Source: JABDMH01 sp965223215 (GTDB lineage Bacteria; Bacteroidota; Bacteroidia; Chitinophagales; Saprospiraceae). Taken from it: a stretch of 64,000 nt of DNA. The stretch lies in assembly GCA_965223215.1 (NCBI GenBank), contig CBDCVZ010000010.1, forward strand, positions 4,836,001 through 4,900,000. The letters run 5' to 3'. The notes under the pieces are model-generated. The model was given only the letters and a program-made list of their open reading frames with translations, did not search any database and was not told where the DNA came from. The position numbers and the translations under genes were made by a program. Positions 54,883 to 63,288 of the stretch are shown piece by piece (the first letter of the stretch is position 1; each line of letters starts with the position of its first letter).

Positions 54883-55938
54883 TTAGCTCAGGCCCAGGAT
54901 TTTACGATTTAAGTCTTCATCCGGACCACCTCCCGCAAAGTCGTCAAATGCCTTTTCCGTGACAGTGATCATGTGATCTTTAATAAACTGAGCTCCTTCA
55001 CGTGCCCCCTGATCTCCGTCTTTGATACAACATTCCCACTCGAGAACCGCCCAACCATCATAGTCATACTGGGCCAGCTTGCTAAATATGGACCTAAAAT
55101 CAACTTGACCATCACCCAGTGAGCGGAAACGACCAGCTCGATCTTTCCAATCCTGATAGCCACCATACACTCCGACACGACCAGATGGGTTGAACTCAGC
55201 ATCCTTCACGTGAAACATCTTAATGAATTCGTGGTAGAGGTCGATGTATGCGAGGTAATCCAATTGTTGTAATACAAAATGACTGGGATCATATAATACA
55301 TTTGCACGAGGATGATTTCCAGTAGCTTCTCGAAACATTTCAAAGGTAATACCATCATGCAGGTCTTCTCCCGGATGAATCTCATAGCATACATCAACAC
55401 CTAACTCATCAAAGGCATTGAGTATGGGTATCCAGCGCTTGGCCAATTCCTTAAAAGCACTTTCAACCAGACCTTCTGGTCGCTGGGGCCATGGATAAAC
55501 GGTGTGCCAGATCAACGAACCCGAAAAAGTGGCATGGACATCGATGCCCATATGACGGCTTGCCTGCGCTGCGTATTTCAACTGTTGAACAGCCCACTCA
55601 GTTCGAGCGGATGGGTTGTTTCGAACCTCCGGTGGAGCAAATCCATCAAACATTACATCGTATGCCGGATGTACCGCGACCAATTGACCTTGCAGATGGG
55701 AAGAAAGCTCGGTGATTTCTATTCCGCACGCCTTGGCTCGGCCCTTAAATTCATCACAATAGTCCTTACTCTCACCAGCTTGTTTCAAGTCAATGATTCT
55801 TCCGTCCCAAGTAGGGATTTGCACCCCTACATATCCAAAATCTGAAGCCCACTTACAAAGGTTTTCAAGACTGTTGTAAGGTGGCTCGTCGCCGGCAAAT
55901 TGAGCTAGAAATACGGCGGGTCCTTTTATATTTTTCAT
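54883..55938 (-). CDS. Sugar phosphate isomerase/epimerase (TIM barrel, AP-endonuclease-2-like)
   Basis: 351 residues, no signal peptide. TIM-barrel landmarks of the IolE/xylose-isomerase-like family are KWASDFGYVGVQIPTWDG, ELSSHLQGQLVAVHPAYD, DVCYEIHPGEDLHDGITFEM, VLYDPSHFVLQQLDYLAYID, MFHVKDAEFNPSG and DGWAVLEWECCIKDGDQGAR; the E/D/H residues in these motifs would bind the metal. It is third in a minus-strand operon behind Gfo/Idh/MocA and DUF1761. In 3-keto-sugar pathways relatives catalyse lyase or isomerase steps. Confidence 0.88.
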   Translation of the reverse strand: MKNIKGPAVFLAQFAGDEPPYNSLENLCKWASDFGYVGVQIPTWDGRIIDLKQAGESKDYCDEFKGRAKACGIEITELSSHLQGQLVAVHPAYDVMFDGFAPPEVRNNPSARTEWAVQQLKYAAQASRHMGIDVHATFSGSLIWHTVYPWPQRPEGLVESAFKELAKRWIPILNAFDELGVDVCYEIHPGEDLHDGITFEMFREATGNHPRANVLYDPSHFVLQQLDYLAYIDLYHEFIKMFHVKDAEFNPSGRVGVYGGYQDWKDRAGRFRSLGDGQVDFRSIFSKLAQYDYDGWAVLEWECCIKDGDQGAREGAQFIKDHMITVTEKAFDDFAGGGPDEDLNRKILGLS

Positions 55939-55960
55939 TCTTTCAGATGTTTAATGGTTA

Positions 55961-56371
55961 TTATTTTTTAATCCAGGCACCTAAAACAGTACCTGCTACT
56001 GTGGTCCAAATGATGGACTTGCCACCATCGATCCAGGAGAGTGCATAAGCCCGGTGTGAAAACAAATTGTCGATCATTCCCGTCAAAAACAGCAGGCCAA
56101 AACCTATGGCAAGCCCAGCAAGAAATCCATCTTTGGCAGATTGGATCTGCATCCTTTGCCACAACCAAGCCAGTAGGTAGCTACCTATCAACCCACTGAT
56201 CAGTGCTGCAATATACATGCTGGTGCTTTCATGCTCATGGACAAACTCTTCCGAAAGACCATTCAGTTGCATCCACTGATCGGCAAAGATGCTGTACCAG
56301 ATCACCGGTACCAACATACTCAAGACGGTGCAGACGACAACAGCTAGGTGGTTGATCTTTTGTTGCTCCAT
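55961..56371 (-). CDS. DUF1761-like membrane protein
   Basis: 136 residues with four predicted helices (HLAVVVCTVLSMLVPVIWYS, MYIAALISGLIGSYLLAWLW, GFLAGLAIGFGLLFLTGMID, IIWTTVAGTVLGAWIKK). The motif LVPVIWYSIFADQWMQLNGL matches DUF1761. It lies between the dehydrogenase (3 bp) and the isomerase (22 bp) on one transcript. Role unknown; a transport-accessory function is possible but not shown. Confidence 0.75.
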   Translation of the reverse strand: MEQQKINHLAVVVCTVLSMLVPVIWYSIFADQWMQLNGLSEEFVHEHESTSMYIAALISGLIGSYLLAWLWQRMQIQSAKDGFLAGLAIGFGLLFLTGMIDNLFSHRAYALSWIDGGKSIIWTTVAGTVLGAWIKK

Positions 56372-56374
56372 AGA

Positions 56375-57529
56375 TTAATCAAAGCTGGTCCATTTTTGGT
56401 CTGACTTGGACGATTCTACCACTTTATAAATAAATTGCATGCCGCGAAGACCATCGGTCACCCTGGGAAAATCATCAAAAATAGGATCAACTTGCTCTCC
56501 GGCGATTCGAGCTTGCACACACTTGGCGAAGTTTCGATAAATATTTGCAAAAGCTTCTAAATAACCCTCTGGATGTCCTGAGGGAAGTCTAGTGTGTTGC
56601 TGGGCACTCTCAGATAGATTTCCTACCCCGGTTCTGATTACTTCTTTTGGCTTATCAAGCCATTTGACGATGAGGCTATTTGGCTCCTGCTGGTGCCATT
56701 CGATCCCCGCTTTGGTACCGTACACCCTGATGTTAATGTTGTTTTCTTCTCCCACCGATATTTGACTGGCATGCAGAATACCCTTAGCGCCATTGTCGAA
56801 ATGCAATAAGATGTTTCCATCATCATCCAAGAGGCGACCGGGTACGAAAGTCGACAAATCAGCACAGAGCTCGCTAATCCTAAGCCCGGTAATGTATTCG
56901 GCAAGGTTTTCAGCATGTGTACCAATGTCACCCATGCTACCAGCAATTCCAGACTTAGATGGATCTGTTCGCCAGGCTGCCTGCTTCTGATCACTATCTT
57001 CAAGCTTGGTGCTCAACCAACCTTGCGGATATTCAACGACAACCTTGCGGATTTCACCGAGCTGGCCATCAGCAATCATTTGTTTGGCCTGTTTTACCAA
57101 AGGATAGCCCGTGTAATTGTGCGTTAAGGCGAAGATCATCCCCGTTTGCTCCACGACTTTGACTAGATCTTCGGCTTCGTCGAGATCAAAACAAAGTGGT
57201 TTATCACACACCACATGAAATCCGTTTTCCATGGCCATTTTTGCGGGTGGATAATGTACATGATTGGGCGTAACAATCGATACAAAATCCATTCGCTCAT
57301 CTGCAGGTAGGGTCTTTTCTTTTTCAATCATTTCTTGATAACTACCGTAGACGCGATCTGCAGGAAGATACAGATCAGTACCAGAAGCCTTAGACTTTTC
57401 TGGATCACTACTGAAAGCTCCACAAACTAATTCGATCTGACCGTCAAGTGCAGCAGCCATGCGGTGCACTGCTCCAATAAAGGCACCGCGGCCACCACCA
57501 ACCATGCCCATGCGTATTTTTCTACTCAT
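56375..57529 (-). CDS. Gfo/Idh/MocA family oxidoreductase
   Basis: 384 residues. The NAD(P)-binding loop is MGMVGGGRGAFIGAVHRMAA. The conserved lysine motif lies in HVVCDKPLCFDLDEAEDLV, with FVSIVTPNHVHYPPAKMAME preceding it. The substrate-side motif is SGIAGSMGDIGTHAENLAEY (His and Asp). No Tat signal, so cytosolic. It starts the isomerase operon, divergent from xylA with 218 bp between the two starts. It likely oxidises a sugar or polyol hydroxyl. Confidence 0.92.
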   Translation of the reverse strand: MSRKIRMGMVGGGRGAFIGAVHRMAAALDGQIELVCGAFSSDPEKSKASGTDLYLPADRVYGSYQEMIEKEKTLPADERMDFVSIVTPNHVHYPPAKMAMENGFHVVCDKPLCFDLDEAEDLVKVVEQTGMIFALTHNYTGYPLVKQAKQMIADGQLGEIRKVVVEYPQGWLSTKLEDSDQKQAAWRTDPSKSGIAGSMGDIGTHAENLAEYITGLRISELCADLSTFVPGRLLDDDGNILLHFDNGAKGILHASQISVGEENNINIRVYGTKAGIEWHQQEPNSLIVKWLDKPKEVIRTGVGNLSESAQQHTRLPSGHPEGYLEAFANIYRNFAKCVQARIAGEQVDPIFDDFPRVTDGLRGMQFIYKVVESSKSDQKWTSFD

Positions 57530-57747
57530 AATTTTTAGACGTAATTAAATGCCAACAAAATGAATTGTAAAGTGGAGCTAGGTCATACACATTACAATCA
57601 TGACGAATGTGTTTCAAGCCCCATTGCTTTATGCCTCCTAATGATAAGGATATTTTCAATATCTCTCTTGAAATACCGCAGCTGAAATATAGAAATGGAT
57701 TATTTTTAGCAGCTTTCCAGAATTTGAATCTTAACCAAATTGATCTT
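57530..57747. promoter_or_regulatory. Divergent regulatory region between Gfo/Idh and xylA
   Basis: 218 bp between the two divergent starts. It should carry promoters for both and any shared operator. A 47-codon in-frame extension upstream of xylA (57607-57747) is not xylose-isomerase-like and is treated as leader. No clear TTTG/TAnnTTTG pair was identified. Confidence 0.5.
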
Positions 57748-59076
57748 ATGAACATCACATTGGGCGACAACGAATATTTTCCCGGCATTGGTGCCATCAA
57801 GTATGAGGGTCCTGAATCAGACAATCCCCTCGCCTTAAAATACTATAACCCCGACCAACTGGTCGCAGGTAAGAGAATGGAAGACCATATGCGCTTTGCT
57901 GTCGCCTACTGGCATAGCTTCTGTAACGAGCTGAGCGATCCCTTTGGACCAGGTACACGGCCAATGCCGTGGAACAAATCAGCGGATCCTGTACAGAGGG
58001 CGAAAGACAAAATGGACGCTGCCTTTGAGTTTATTACCAAACTAGGTGTGCCATTCTATTGCTTTCATGACGTCGACCTGGTCGATGAAGGATCAAGCAT
58101 ACTTGAGACAGAGAAGTACTTACATGCCACCGTTGCCTATGCGAAAGAGAAGCAGGCAGCTTCTGGAGTGAAACTGTTGTGGGGTACAGCAAATTTGTTT
58201 TCGCATGCTCGATACATGAACGGCGGCGCAACCAACCCGGATTTTCAGGTGGTGAGCTATGCGGCGACACAAGTGAAAAATGCCATTGATGCCACCATCG
58301 AACTGGGTGGATCCAATTATGTTTTTTGGGGTGGTCGTGAGGGTTACATGTCGCTATTAAATACGGATATGAAGCGAGAACTGGCTCACATGGCGCGCTT
58401 TCTGCATATGGCCAAAGACTATGGGCGTAGGCATGGGTTTAAGGGCACCTTCTTGATCGAACCCAAGCCAATGGAACCCATGAAACATCAATACGATTTT
58501 GACGCTGCCACCGTTGTGGGATTTCTAAAAACAAATGGGCTGGATCAAGATTTTAAGTTAAATGTAGAAGTAAATCATGCGACTTTAGCCAACCATACTT
58601 TTCAACATGAGCTGCAAGTGGCTGCCGATGCTGATATGCTCGGAAGTATAGATGCCAATCGCGGGGATTATCAGAATGGGTGGGACACAGATCAGTTTCC
58701 CGTTAATTTGTATGAGCTCGCACAATCCATGCTGGTGATCCTTGAAGCCGGAGGCCTGGGCATGGGTGGCGTAAATTTCGATGCCAAATTACGTCGCAAT
58801 TCTAGTGATAATGAAGATCTATTTCTGGCACACATTGGAGGCATGGATGTGTTTGCTCGGGCATTGCTGGTGGCCGATCGAATTTTGCAAAAATCTCCCT
58901 ACACCTCATTGCGAAAAGAAAGGTACCATTCTTTCGATGGTGGCGCCGGCCAGCAGTTTGAAAATGGTGAGCTTACCTTAGAAGATTTGAGAAACCTTGC
59001 GCTGCAAGGTGGTGAACCGGACATGAAGAGTGGTAAGCAAGAATTAATGGAGAACCTAATAAACCAGTATCTCTAG
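57748..59076 (+). CDS. xylA: Xylose isomerase
   Basis: 442 residues from ATG 57748 (MNITLGDNEYFPGIGAIKYE), matching the family start; the frame is open to 57607. Converts D-xylose to D-xylulose. The catalytic His is in FYCFHDVDLV; metal ligands lie in YVFWGGREGYMSLLNTDMKR, TFLIEPKPMEPMKHQYDFD, VEVNHATLANHTFQHEL and SIDANRGDYQNGWDTDQFP. Length is normal for the class II enzyme. No xylulokinase gene is adjacent. It converges on the MFS permease gene. Confidence 0.96.
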   Translation: MNITLGDNEYFPGIGAIKYEGPESDNPLALKYYNPDQLVAGKRMEDHMRFAVAYWHSFCNELSDPFGPGTRPMPWNKSADPVQRAKDKMDAAFEFITKLGVPFYCFHDVDLVDEGSSILETEKYLHATVAYAKEKQAASGVKLLWGTANLFSHARYMNGGATNPDFQVVSYAATQVKNAIDATIELGGSNYVFWGGREGYMSLLNTDMKRELAHMARFLHMAKDYGRRHGFKGTFLIEPKPMEPMKHQYDFDAATVVGFLKTNGLDQDFKLNVEVNHATLANHTFQHELQVAADADMLGSIDANRGDYQNGWDTDQFPVNLYELAQSMLVILEAGGLGMGGVNFDAKLRRNSSDNEDLFLAHIGGMDVFARALLVADRILQKSPYTSLRKERYHSFDGGAGQQFENGELTLEDLRNLALQGGEPDMKSGKQELMENLINQYL

Positions 59077-59137
59077 GGCCATCGAAAAAACTTGTCCAGC
59101 GCTCTGCCTTTTGTGGCTCACAGGCTATACAGCGCAC

Positions 59138-59175
59138 AAAAAAAGGAACCTATCAACGTAACATAGATAGGCTCC
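59138..59175 (-). terminator. Rho-independent terminator of the MFS gene
   Basis: On the minus strand, GGAGCCTATC (59175-59166) pairs with GATAGGTTCC (59154-59145) except for one C/A mismatch, with an 11-base loop, followed by seven Ts (59144-59138). It lies 30 bp past the stop of the permease gene and before the convergent xylA end. Confidence 0.75.
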
Positions 59176-59204
59176 CAAGTCTTTAAACGAGGCTTCAATA
59201 CATC

Positions 59205-60425
59205 TTAGGTTGCAGCTGCAACCTGTGGTTCTTTCTTGCTTCTCATCCAGAAATATAGGATGGTAAACAACACAATTAAGGACAGGGGCACCAGGGCCAT
59301 CGTCGATAATGTCATTTGACCGGTAGCAACATCAAGCGCTTCTCCGGTCAATCCCATTTCTCCTGCGACTTCACGGTTTTTGTCGATGAGACCACCAAAG
59401 ATGGGCATGACTAAACCCGACGCAAACATGCCCATAGCACCCACGATTGACATGCCGAGGGCACCACTTTCGGGTATATATCTGGCTACAAAGCCAATCA
59501 TATTAGGCCAGAAGTAGGCGATACCCAAGCCATAAACAATAGCTGCAATATAGACCATAGCTCCAGACTGATTACTTAATAAAAACAGGCCAATGGTCGC
59601 TAAGATGGCAGAACCTAGCAGCACCCCAGTAGTATTGAACCGTGCCACTACTTCACCACCAAAATACCTGGCTACGGTCATCAGACCGAAAGTTAATGCC
59701 ATAACCAACATAGGAGTTGCACCACTGCCCTTTAAAGTAAGTGGAACCCAGTTGTTTGGTCCAAATTCTGATACGGCAGTAAAACCCATACAGAGAAGAA
59801 TGAAGAGGAACAGAGGCGTCAACATGGAACTGAGGTTCCCTGAGAGGGTAGCACTCTCCTTTAACTTTGGAACTGGCCACTTTTCACCAAAGAATAGATA
59901 GGCATAAATCACAGTTGGGATCAGAATAATGCCAACCTGAGCCTGCCAACTCCATCCCAAAGAGGTCATGGCCTGGGAAAGCAAACTTCCGACCAGGATC
60001 CCCCCGGGAAACCACATGTGGAAACGATTCAGCATTTTGCTGATCTTATTTCCTTCATAAGCGTCAGCAATCATCGGATTACAGGCGGCTTCAGTACATC
60101 CATTTCCCAGTCCGATTAACAAAGATGATATGAGAAGTAGGAAATAACTTCCCGCAAAGATGGTTAGTAAAATGCCGATTGCATGGGCAAAGAAGGCAAA
60201 TTGCATGATGATGGCTCCACCCACTTTATGATAGATCAGTCCACCAATGATCATTGAGATTGGAAATCCCCAAAACCACATTTGATTGATAAATCCCAGT
60301 TGGGTCGCAGATAATCCCAGTTGAGTTTCTAGTTGCGGCATTACTCCAGCTCTTATGCTAAAAGAAAAAGCGGTGGTAATTAATGCAAAACAACTGCCGT
60401 AAAAAAGCCTTTTGTCGTTAACCAT
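59205..60425 (-). CDS. MFS sugar permease
   Basis: 406 residues, twelve predicted helices. The first motif between helices 2 and 3 is GFPISMIIGGLIYHKVGGA, and helices carry LITTAFSFSIRAGVMPQLE and GLGNGCTEAACNPMIADAYEG. The type resembles fucose/glucose-like permeases of Bacteroidota (EAACNP motif). It sits convergent to xylA in a carbohydrate cluster, so a sugar or glycoside is the likely cargo. The own terminator at 59138-59175 shows a single-gene transcript. Confidence 0.88.
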   Translation of the reverse strand: MVNDKRLFYGSCFALITTAFSFSIRAGVMPQLETQLGLSATQLGFINQMWFWGFPISMIIGGLIYHKVGGAIIMQFAFFAHAIGILLTIFAGSYFLLLISSLLIGLGNGCTEAACNPMIADAYEGNKISKMLNRFHMWFPGGILVGSLLSQAMTSLGWSWQAQVGIILIPTVIYAYLFFGEKWPVPKLKESATLSGNLSSMLTPLFLFILLCMGFTAVSEFGPNNWVPLTLKGSGATPMLVMALTFGLMTVARYFGGEVVARFNTTGVLLGSAILATIGLFLLSNQSGAMVYIAAIVYGLGIAYFWPNMIGFVARYIPESGALGMSIVGAMGMFASGLVMPIFGGLIDKNREVAGEMGLTGEALDVATGQMTLSTMALVPLSLIVLFTILYFWMRSKKEPQVAAAT

Positions 60426-60718
60426 GAATTGTTCGTTTTACTTTGAATTAAGGTTTGTTGGTTTGACCTCAGCACATTCGAGGGTCAAAGAATGTCACGT
60501 CTTTGCCAGTGGCATGGTCCCAACAAAATCTTGTAGAAGTCAGAATCCACACCATTGCGACAATCGTTTGGTTAAGTTAGTAAAATGGAAAATAAATTTG
60601 GTCCTAGGCTACAAAATTGTGGCCATGCGGGTTCCTACTTTTTTGTGCTAAGGTTATCATAAGAGTAGGTTTGTGAACTTCCCTCTTTTTTTTACATTCA
60701 GTCATCAAGTGAATAATC
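60426..60718. other. Divergent intergenic region, MFS/SDR
   Basis: 293 bp between the divergent permease and SDR starts. Several hydrophobic-poor short frames are ignored. It must hold both promoters; none matched well enough to call. Confidence 0.4.
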
Positions 60719-61438
60719 ATGAGCAACCTGATGGGAAAGACTGCATTGGTAACCGGTGGTTCTAAAGGGATAGGTTATAGCGTGGCTGAGGCACTCCTCA
60801 AGGCTGGTTTGAACGTAGTCATCACTAGTCGAAAGCAATCCTCCTTAGACCAAGCGGTTGAATACCTTGACGCTTTGGCACCGGGTCAGATCCTGGGTGT
60901 CGTTGCAGATGTACGCAATGAAGACGATCAAACAGCATCGGTTGCGAAGACCCTTGAGCGCTTTGGGTCATTGGACCTTTTGGTTGCCAATGCCGGAGTA
61001 GGTCACTTTGCTTCGATTGACTTGATCACGACTGAGCAATGGAATGAAGTAATCGACACCAATCTTACCGGAGTCTTTTTAAGCGTTAAGTCGTCTTTAG
61101 ATGCCTTGAAGTCATCTAAAGGCTACATTATTACCATTGCAAGTCTCGCGGGCACCAATTTTTTTGCCGGCGGTGCTGCCTACAATGCTAGCAAGTTTGG
61201 TTTGGTTGGATTTACACAAGCAGTGATGTTAGACCTACGCAGATTCGGAATCAAGGTATCCACGATTATGCCGGGATCAGTAGCCACGCACTTCAATGAT
61301 CGCATTCCGACCGAAGAGGATGCCTGGAAAATTCAACCTGAAGACATCGGTCAGATGGTGGTTGACCTGCTTAGAATGCCCGCTCGGACTTTACCTAGCA
61401 AAGTGGAGGTGAGACCTTCGATACCGATCAAGCGCTAG
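60719..61438 (+). CDS. SDR-family oxidoreductase
   Basis: 239 residues. Rossmann motif VTGGSKGIGYSVAEAL near residue 12, NAGVG near 90, catalytic Ser in ITIASLAG and the YNASKFGLVG motif near 155. It is a classical SDR; the shortened C-terminus (SIPIKR) lacks the usual DGG, pointing to the sepiapterin-reductase/FabG-like side branch. Substrate unknown. Stands alone between the permease and the ThuA gene. Confidence 0.88.
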   Translation: MSNLMGKTALVTGGSKGIGYSVAEALLKAGLNVVITSRKQSSLDQAVEYLDALAPGQILGVVADVRNEDDQTASVAKTLERFGSLDLLVANAGVGHFASIDLITTEQWNEVIDTNLTGVFLSVKSSLDALKSSKGYIITIASLAGTNFFAGGAAYNASKFGLVGFTQAVMLDLRRFGIKVSTIMPGSVATHFNDRIPTEEDAWKIQPEDIGQMVVDLLRMPARTLPSKVEVRPSIPIKR

Positions 61439-61807
61439 GTCATGCCATATAGTCCCTCCCCCGACGTACAGGTCAACGACGGTGCTTATTAGGCAATTTG
61501 TTTAGCCTTCAATTACTACCATCGAATAAACAATGGCATACTCAGTCACCCAGTAGGTCTTAGGTCAGGTGGGCATGTTCACCATTCTGAGTGACTATGA
61601 AATTCGGTTTATTTTCAATTGCTTGGCCAAACGAGATGTCGTGTATTTAGCCCACTGGCCAAGTGATGAGCAGGCCGCAGATTCCCAAAGTACTTAGAGA
61701 CATGCCGGGGTTCTAACAAAGTACTCCTGTGGGGCAAATTTCTTTGCCTAACCCTGTTGTGAGCGGGCCTTCAAAAATTAGGTGACGGGCATTCCTTACC
61801 GAGGGAT
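61439..61807. other. Intergenic region, nothing recognised
   Basis: 369 bp between convergent SDR and ThuA-DUF1080 genes. Neither strand has a protein-like frame or a strong hairpin with a T-run. It may be a remnant of a deleted gene. Confidence 0.5.
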
Positions 61808-63199
61808 TCATAAAGTTCTGATCTTGATATTGCGAAAAGATACGGCGTCGCCATGATCTTGCAGGGCAATGTGGCCCTTGCGGAATTGGCCAAAACCAGG
61901 CATATCTTTGAATTTGCTCTTTGCAATCATGTCCGCCCAGAGGTCATCAAACATCTGAAATGTGACGACCTCCACACCATTCAAATGAAAACTTGTGCTG
62001 CCGTCTTCGATTTTGATTTTCGCATGATTCCACGAACCCGCAGGTTTTACTGTTTCCTGGCGACAGGGAATAAGATCATATAGGTCTGCGGCACGGTGCG
62101 TGTGAATTTTTGCATCCGGGTGGCAGGTGTTGTCCAATATTTGCATTTCAGGACCTGTGTGGTATACTTTCTGGTAATCCGGCCCCTCGACCACATTAAA
62201 CATAACGCCACTATTGCCACAGGATGAAATCTTCCACTCCAACGACAATTCAAAATTCTCGAATTTCTTGGTGGTAATGATGTCGCCGCCATCTTTGGCC
62301 TTCGTGCGGCCTCTACGTGTTTTTTCAACGGCTAAAGTAAGGGTACCATTTTCTACTTTCCAGCTGGATCCGATCTTGTCATCCTTAAAGTTCCTCCAGC
62401 CATTGGTGGTCTTGCCATCGAATAAGAGTTTCCAACCTGCTGCTTTTTCCCCTTCAGTCAACGTATTATGACCCGAGTCACCAGCGGCGTAGAGAATTCC
62501 TCCCCATAAATGGCTCAGAAACGCTGTCTCTTCAAAGGCCTTTTTAGTATGACCACCGAGGGTATAAAAGGCCCTGCCACCATCATACTCATGAAACCAT
62601 GCAAAGGGATGATGTTTGCCATTCTTTCCCCCTTGGTAAGAAGATTCATCTAACGTAATTAGCACATTGATCTCCTGGTTGATTTGCTTGAAATTATACC
62701 ATTCATCGGTTCGCTTCCATTCTGCTGGAAGCATCGCGGTCGCGGCATGTGATCGATCTACTATGCTGAGCACAGCCTCCTGCACCTTCGGGTGACTTTC
62801 AAAATAGGCACCTACCAGCTTGCCATACCACGGCCAATCGTACTCGGTGTCTGTAGCACTGTGAATACCCACAAAGCCACCACCGTTTTGAATATATTTT
62901 TCCATGGCGGCCTGTTGCTCCTCATTTAGGACATTTCCTGAAGTATTTAAGAAGATGATCGCATGGTAATCAGCCAATTGATCCGTCGTAAAATGGTGGG
63001 CATCTTCCGTATGATGCATCGAGAAGCCATTTCTGGAGCAGAGCTTAGCGATGGCATCTACACCAATTTCTATCGACGCATGACGATAGCCCTTTGTCTT
63101 TGAGAAGATGAGTAGACGTTGACTAGCGTGTGCGAAAGTTGAACAGAGCATAATTAATATCAGTGCATGCAGCCATGCTCTATTTCGAGATGCGGTCAT
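61808..63199 (-). CDS. ThuA domain-DUF1080 (3-keto-disaccharide hydrolase) fusion, secreted
   Basis: 463 residues. Signal peptide ends FAHASQ. Residues about 25-245 are a ThuA (class-I amidotransferase-like) domain: LLIFSKTKGYRHASIEIGVD, GGFVGIHSATDTEYDWPWYG, and RAFYTLGGHTKKAFEE. Residues about 255-463 are DUF1080/PF06439: GWKLLFDGKTTNGWRNFKDD, FELSLEWKISSCGNSGVMFN and HIALQDHGDAVSFRNIKIR. DUF1080 members hydrolyse 3-keto-glycosides. It is encoded in the same region as Gfo/Idh and the TIM-barrel isomerase. Confidence 0.9.
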   Translation of the reverse strand: MTASRNRAWLHALILIMLCSTFAHASQRLLIFSKTKGYRHASIEIGVDAIAKLCSRNGFSMHHTEDAHHFTTDQLADYHAIIFLNTSGNVLNEEQQAAMEKYIQNGGGFVGIHSATDTEYDWPWYGKLVGAYFESHPKVQEAVLSIVDRSHAATAMLPAEWKRTDEWYNFKQINQEINVLITLDESSYQGGKNGKHHPFAWFHEYDGGRAFYTLGGHTKKAFEETAFLSHLWGGILYAAGDSGHNTLTEGEKAAGWKLLFDGKTTNGWRNFKDDKIGSSWKVENGTLTLAVEKTRRGRTKAKDGGDIITTKKFENFELSLEWKISSCGNSGVMFNVVEGPDYQKVYHTGPEMQILDNTCHPDAKIHTHRAADLYDLIPCRQETVKPAGSWNHAKIKIEDGSTSFHLNGVEVVTFQMFDDLWADMIAKSKFKDMPGFGQFRKGHIALQDHGDAVSFRNIKIRTL

Positions 63200-63288
63200 G
63201 ATAAATGAATTTTACTTAGATGAAATTTGTCCGTTCCTTTACGTGGCTTCTAAGCTGGAAGATAAGTAGAAACAATAGCACCCACCGT

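Noticed and set aside
62047..62328. 93-residue minus-strand frame within the ThuA-DUF1080 gene
   Set aside because: Same-strand out-of-frame shadow of the DUF1080 domain.
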